NCBI RefSeq assembly: GCF_009017415.1
Contig: NC_092406.1
Span: forward strand, 4,154,001-4,218,000
Source: Aspergillus flavus
Taxonomy: Eukaryota; Ascomycota; Eurotiomycetes; Eurotiales; Aspergillaceae
Length of the DNA: 64,000 nucleotides
Reading direction: 5' to 3'
This document shows, one piece after another, positions 59,871 to 64,000 of this stretch; position 1 is the first letter of the stretch, and every line of letters starts with the position of its first letter. Made by a program: the position numbers and the translations under genes. The notes under the pieces were generated by a model. The model did not search any database. It had not been told where the DNA came from and saw only the letters and a list, made by a program, of their open reading frames with translations.

Positions 59871-60251
59871 TTATGAGCAACGGGATATGGCGTCTTCAGG
59901 ATTGTCGGGTTTGACTTTAATTCTTTTGCTTGCATGCAAGCAGGGTGATGGTGTTTGAGGGCAAGGGTTGGGAGTTTACCATGGGTTCTGCGTGGGTGGA
60001 TATCTTCGGTTGGAACAGGCTTATACAAGGATATGATATGTGGATACATTTACAAGTACATGAGAATCACAATTTCGAATCTTTCAGGCGTCATTTCACC
60101 TTCAACAGCGGCATATAGCCCTCATCAACGCTGAAGCTTACATATATAATCCACATACAAAGCAAACCAATCCTCCCATACCCACCCAACATAAAAAAAA
60201 CTAACAACCACCATCGTCTTTAAGCGGCGTTCCCTCTGTCTTCTCCATATT
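59871..60251. other. Intergenic region between converging genes
   Basis: About 380 bp with the spc7 3' flank and the 3' flank of the small minus-strand gene. Nothing else was recognised. Confidence 0.5.
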
Positions 60252-60572
60252 CTACCTCCAACAAACAGGCTCCAAGGGCGGCTCCCCCGCCGCCTTCCTT
60301 CTCTCATTCTCCTTCACCCACGCCTCAGCGTGATCCCGCCTCGCATCCAGCTCCTCACACATCTGATCCGACACAATGGCCAACACCTTCCCCTCCATGT
60401 CTTTCTGGTACCAGCCGCCGGTGGTGTCGACCGTGTCGTCGAAGGTGGTTTCGGGGTTGGCGAGCACGGCCTTCTTGACGTCTTCCTCTGTGTCTAAGCG
60501 TGGGATGGAGGGGGAGATGCCGGGTGGGTAGCGGGTGTAGGTGTACGTTTTTGGATTGGATGAGGTGGTCAT
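60252..60572 (-). CDS. Small conserved hypothetical protein
   Basis: A single-exon gene of 106 aa. The start MTTSSNPKTYTYTRYPPG is preferred over an ATG 31 codons upstream (60665), because the extension is His/Pro-rich and looks like leader DNA. The protein reads ISPSIPRLDTEEDVKKAVLANPE, GGWYQKDMEGKVLAIVSDQM, then a charged helix (EELDARRDHAEAWVKENERRKAAGE). No transmembrane segment or signal peptide is present. I do not recognise a family. The compositional regularity and the high coding bias in C/G third positions argue that it is real. It lies 680 bp before the stop of the next minus-strand gene, which is too far for shared transcripts to be assumed. Confidence 0.68.
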   Translation of the reverse strand: MTTSSNPKTYTYTRYPPGISPSIPRLDTEEDVKKAVLANPETTFDDTVDTTGGWYQKDMEGKVLAIVSDQMCEELDARRDHAEAWVKENERRKAAGEPPLEPVCWR

Positions 60573-61211
60573 CCTTGTTCCTTCTGCGCTGGAGGTGATG
60601 TTTATTAGTTGTCTTGGTCTGGGATGTTGGTGAAACTGGAAGTGATGAGGGAGAGTTGTATACACAGGATGGAGTTGGATAGAAGTTTGTTTACGTATGG
60701 TTTAGTATTGGCGGTTATGAGATGGGATGAAATGATGGAAGAATGGAAGAATGGAGGTATAGACATGTGACTAGTTTATATATTCAGTACAAAGGATACA
60801 CCTACGTCATTGCGATCGAGGTCTAGTGCTTACTTTTGGCGGCGGCCCGATGGTTCGCCGGTCTAGACCGTTGTATCTTGATATTCTTTGTTCTTGATTC
60901 TATAAATTGTGTTCTGGACGGATTTCTACTCGCCAGAAGGTTATAGAATGTGGTAACTGTTCTCCATTTTGGTACATACAGTGGGTATTGAGAATATGCT
61001 CCTATCGTGATTTGAGAATGGAGTGACCGGTATTAGTTATCGTCAATTCATTAGGATACAGGCAAAGTATTATATCCATCATATTTGCTTGTGGCTCATT
61101 ATCGATGGGCGTCCCAGGTCGAAATAGAGCAGGAATATATAAATGTAAGACATCGCTGAAACCGCATGAGTAATCAGCGCACAAGGGTTCGGTGCTCTGC
61201 TGGTCAATTGT
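60573..61211. other. Intergenic region upstream of the small gene
   Basis: About 640 bp, AT-rich, holding the promoter of the small conserved gene and the 3' flank of the Zn2Cys6 regulator. No gene was recognised. Confidence 0.5.
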
Positions 61212-64000
61212 TTAGAAGAGGTTCATAAATCCTCGGGGCATCCACGCAGGATAGTCGTCCACATTATCAGAATCCTCGCAGTTGAACCCCATATTCATTG
61301 GCGCCGAAGGCATTGGTGGTGCTGTCATCCCGGCCATTGCCGACATGACATCGCTACCCCCTTGATCTAAGAATTGTGGACCGAAAAGACTCAGAAACTG
61401 ACCGCCAAACTCCCAGTCAGCCGTCATTGGAATTTGCCACAATTCTGGCTGTTGTATGTTGTGGGCCATAGGGGCCGGAAAAGTGTCATCCATTGGATAC
61501 TGGTAGCTCTGCTGGATGCTTGCACTTGTGCTTTCATGTGGCTGGCTCACTGAGAACCCGCCTAGGAGCGGATCGCTCACAGCGGGTAGGTCCCCAGAGG
61601 GGGCGTCTTCTGAGGCAGCGCTAGGGCTTTCAGGAACAACATAGCCTGACGAGTTTATACGTGGGAGGCCTTCGATTTGGGGAATGTCAACATTGCCGGT
61701 ACAAGACGAATGGGATGCTTGCTCCTTGGACGGGGAGCTCCTTTCATTCTGTCCCTGGGTGGTGACGGATGGTGTCACGGGCTGGGGATGTCTATCGCTT
61801 GATTTGAATGTCTTCTGTTCTCGCTCAACGACTGCCCGGGCTACTCGCTCAAAGTTGGCACACATCTTAGTCATAAACTTGGCGTAGTTGCAGGGCCCGT
61901 CGCCGGGTATGAGCGTTGTGAAGAAGGTTGCTGCCATGCTTAGATGCTGCAAATCTTCCCTTGCCTTGGGGTGCTGACTGTCACGTAGGATATAAGTGAA
62001 TAGTATGGTAACTGCCAGGAAAATATAATACAACAGAGACCTGCGGTTGTATTAGCGGGAGGTCCAAGCTGATATCTCAAAATCTTAACAACTCACCAGA
62101 TCCATGCTATGTCCCCCCAGGGAAGGTTATTCACAAGCTTCAGTGTGTCCCGGGCAGCCTGAACGCAGATTGAGCTCGCCTTAGTCGACTCGTTGAAGAT
62201 GGTTTTGTGATCAACGTCCCACTTGACGTCAATTGTAGAATGTCGCATATAGGCAAAATGAATAGTCAAGGGCAGACGGTGGATCATGATCATAGAATTA
62301 TAATAGCCAAACTGCAAACCAGCAGTAGCAAATCCAACCAGGAAATCCTGACTGGCTCCTCTCGGCTTCAGTTGTTGGGTGAAAGGGCTTGCATTATGCC
62401 ATTCTTCAAGTTCCTCTCGGAGCTCCCGGACAATATCGTAGATCTCTCTGGGAGACATTTTCTGCAGAGCCTTAACAGCATAAAGTTTACTATATACCCG
62501 GCTTCTTATGAGCGTCAAATGGCAAAGCTGGCGGAAAAAAGAAGCATTGCCGTTCATTGTAAACTCATCATCATTATCCACCTCGGGAAAACCGATATCA
62601 AGATCGTCTGGATGCTGGGTGGGCGAACTCCCCGTCCGTATGCATGCGCTACACCATTTATGAGTTAGCCTCAAATGATATGAAAAGGAAAGCATATATC
62701 GGACGGGTGTTACCTCTGATCAAGGATATAGGCAACCCAGAATACCCTCTTCCTCTGTTCTTGCTCGGCCTGGGAAAGATGGGGTCTGGGAACGTCACGA
62801 TGAAGCCCCATTCGTTGGCATGATCGTATGGCTGCTGTTATGATAGGTGATGCTGACTGAGTACCCGAATTTCCTCGGAGAAATAAAGCCATGCCAATAA
62901 GGGCCTGCACGCTCAGAATATCGGTCCTCCGTAATGTCAGCTCCGGAAATACTGACATAGCATTCTTGTAGTACAGCCAGGCTTTCTCCCTATCTTTTTC
63001 TGACTTCTGACAGTTGGAAAATCGATATTCGTAAGCTAAAGAGAGAATAATATTGATGCTGGCCCAACGGGCAGCATCATCACACGTCTGTTGCGTATAC
63101 TGCCATTCAACCAACTGCATAAATGTCGCCTCATGGTACAGTGGGAATAACCGGTTCACTGTGCGAAAATAATCCTTCAATAAGGAAAATACTTCTGCTC
63201 TCGGAGGTAAGGGCTTAAAGACTGTGGACGAGAACACGTCATGGAATACATCTGGCCGCCAGTGATCCCAAGGGTTGTCGTGGTCCTTGTTCTCGTGTAG
63301 TAGAGTAAGAAACCTAGACTCTCCTGTCTTGCTCTTGATCCACTCAATTCCATCTCGAGATAAAATGGACAGGAATGAAGATCGTCCTGGTAATTAGTCA
63401 ACCAACACGTGCCTTAGAGAAGCAACATAGGGGGGTAATGTTTGTCTGACGTACCGTAATATCGAGAGTCTTCTCTAGGGTCATAGCGGAAGAGGGGTGG
63501 CTGATGCAGGGTGCTATCCCAAGGTAGTTTCTGGCTCTGTCCGGCAGATTTAGTCGATAGAGACGTGACGTTCGACTCTTCGTTTGCAACATGTATTGAG
63601 TCTGTCGATGCCGGCATCCCGGAATCACGGCTCATCGAACCATAATGTTCGTTTTGTGTAGGATCAATATCAGTTTCGTCCTCAGAGTTGTCGTTACCAT
63701 CTTCACCACCGGAATCAAGTTGAGTAATATCGTCGTCGTCTAGAAGACCTGCAGCGCGGAGTAAAGATTCAGTCTTCTTCAAACGTTCTTCTAGGGTTTT
63801 CACGTAGTTCGTTCTAGAAGGGACTATTTAGCGACAGAAGGCCCTTGAATGGTTGTAGGTGAGAGTTGCAGTGATATACCGATACCTTTTCAGATTATCT
63901 CTCTTCTCTTTCCTTGTGGTGAATTTGCACGTTATGTTACGACGCATACATTGGATACAGGCCGTGTCGGAGCCCTCAACTTCGCATTTGACTTTCTTCT
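61212..64000 (-). CDS. Zn2Cys6 fungal transcription factor, N-terminus outside the window
   Basis: Visible exons are 64000-63886 (partial), 63813-63455, 63386-62714, 62648-62097 and 62040-61212. The first shows the second half of a Zn2Cys6 binuclear cluster: KKVKCEVEGSDTACIQCMRRNITCKF, with four of the six cysteines. Next is a short coiled-coil linker (YVKTLEERLKKTESLLRAAGLL) typical of dimeric factors, an acidic Ser/Asp-rich stretch, and the fungal_trans domain (SSFLSILSRDGIEWIKSKTG, YFRTVNRLFPLYHEATFM, RSCQRMGLHRDVPR, KRVFWVAYILDQRSACIRTGSSP). The C-terminal 240 residues are Ser/Pro/Met-rich, a plausible activation region ending DYPAWMPRGFMNLF. Target genes are unknown. The nearest plus-strand genes give no clue. 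The splice joins all keep the frame. Confidence 0.9.

Noticed and set aside
1..64000. tRNA or rRNA genes and CRISPR arrays
   Set aside because: I scanned for T-loop-like GTTCRA strings and found none with a matching acceptor stem. No regularly spaced repeats of CRISPR type are present, and none are expected in a fungal nuclear genome.

Overview
The window is nuclear DNA of a filamentous ascomycete, most likely an Aspergillus-type member of the Eurotiales. The genes are split by short introns (about 46-80 nt, GT...AG, often with a CTAAC-like branch site). The protein families are those of this group: GH71 alpha-1,3-glucanase, NmrA-like protein, GPR1/FUN34/YaaH acetate transporter, Zn2Cys6 and PF11951 regulators, and DUF7587/DUF7730-type proteins. 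I rebuilt every exon-intron model by hand from splice sites and reading-frame continuity. No organism name can be proved from the sequence alone.

Layout. 1-8.1 kb: the 5' part of an unrecognised conserved gene (-), a MEMO1/Mho1 protein (+), a secreted GH71 mutanase (+) and a small DUF7730/F-box-like protein (+). 10.7-12.2 kb: a PNG1 (peptide N-glycanase) homologue (-) that has lost catalytic residues. 16.5-23.7 kb: an NmrA-like protein (+), then a trehalose-6-phosphate synthase (-) placed head to head with a TPS3/TSL1-type regulatory subunit (+). 24.6-32.8 kb: CAF-1 subunit Cac2 (-), a twin-CX9C Emi1-like protein (-) and the inner-kinetochore protein Ame1/CENP-U (+). 33.7-34.8 kb: an Old Yellow Enzyme (+). 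34.8-41.4 kb: a 6.5-kb stretch without a convincing gene, holding a probable 301-bp MITE. 41.4-49.8 kb: an acetate transporter (+), a PF11951 regulator without a zinc cluster (-) and the clathrin adaptor AP180 (-). 51.1-53.0 kb: a DUF7587-type protein (+). 53.6-59.9 kb: ribosomal protein S11 (-) head to head with the outer-kinetochore scaffold Spc7/KNL1 (+). 60.3-64 kb: a small conserved protein (-) and a Zn2Cys6 transcription factor (-) cut by the window end.

The genes do not form one metabolic cluster. Two functional groupings stand out: the divergent trehalose synthase pair sharing one 1.2-kb promoter region, and three chromosome-biology genes (cac2, ame1, spc7) within 35 kb. The most unexpected signals are a 9-bp motif, TACGGAGTA, found ten times and only between genes (about twenty times chance expectation), the acatalytic PNG1, and the doubly degenerate trehalose regulatory subunit. 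I saw no clearly new multi-gene system.
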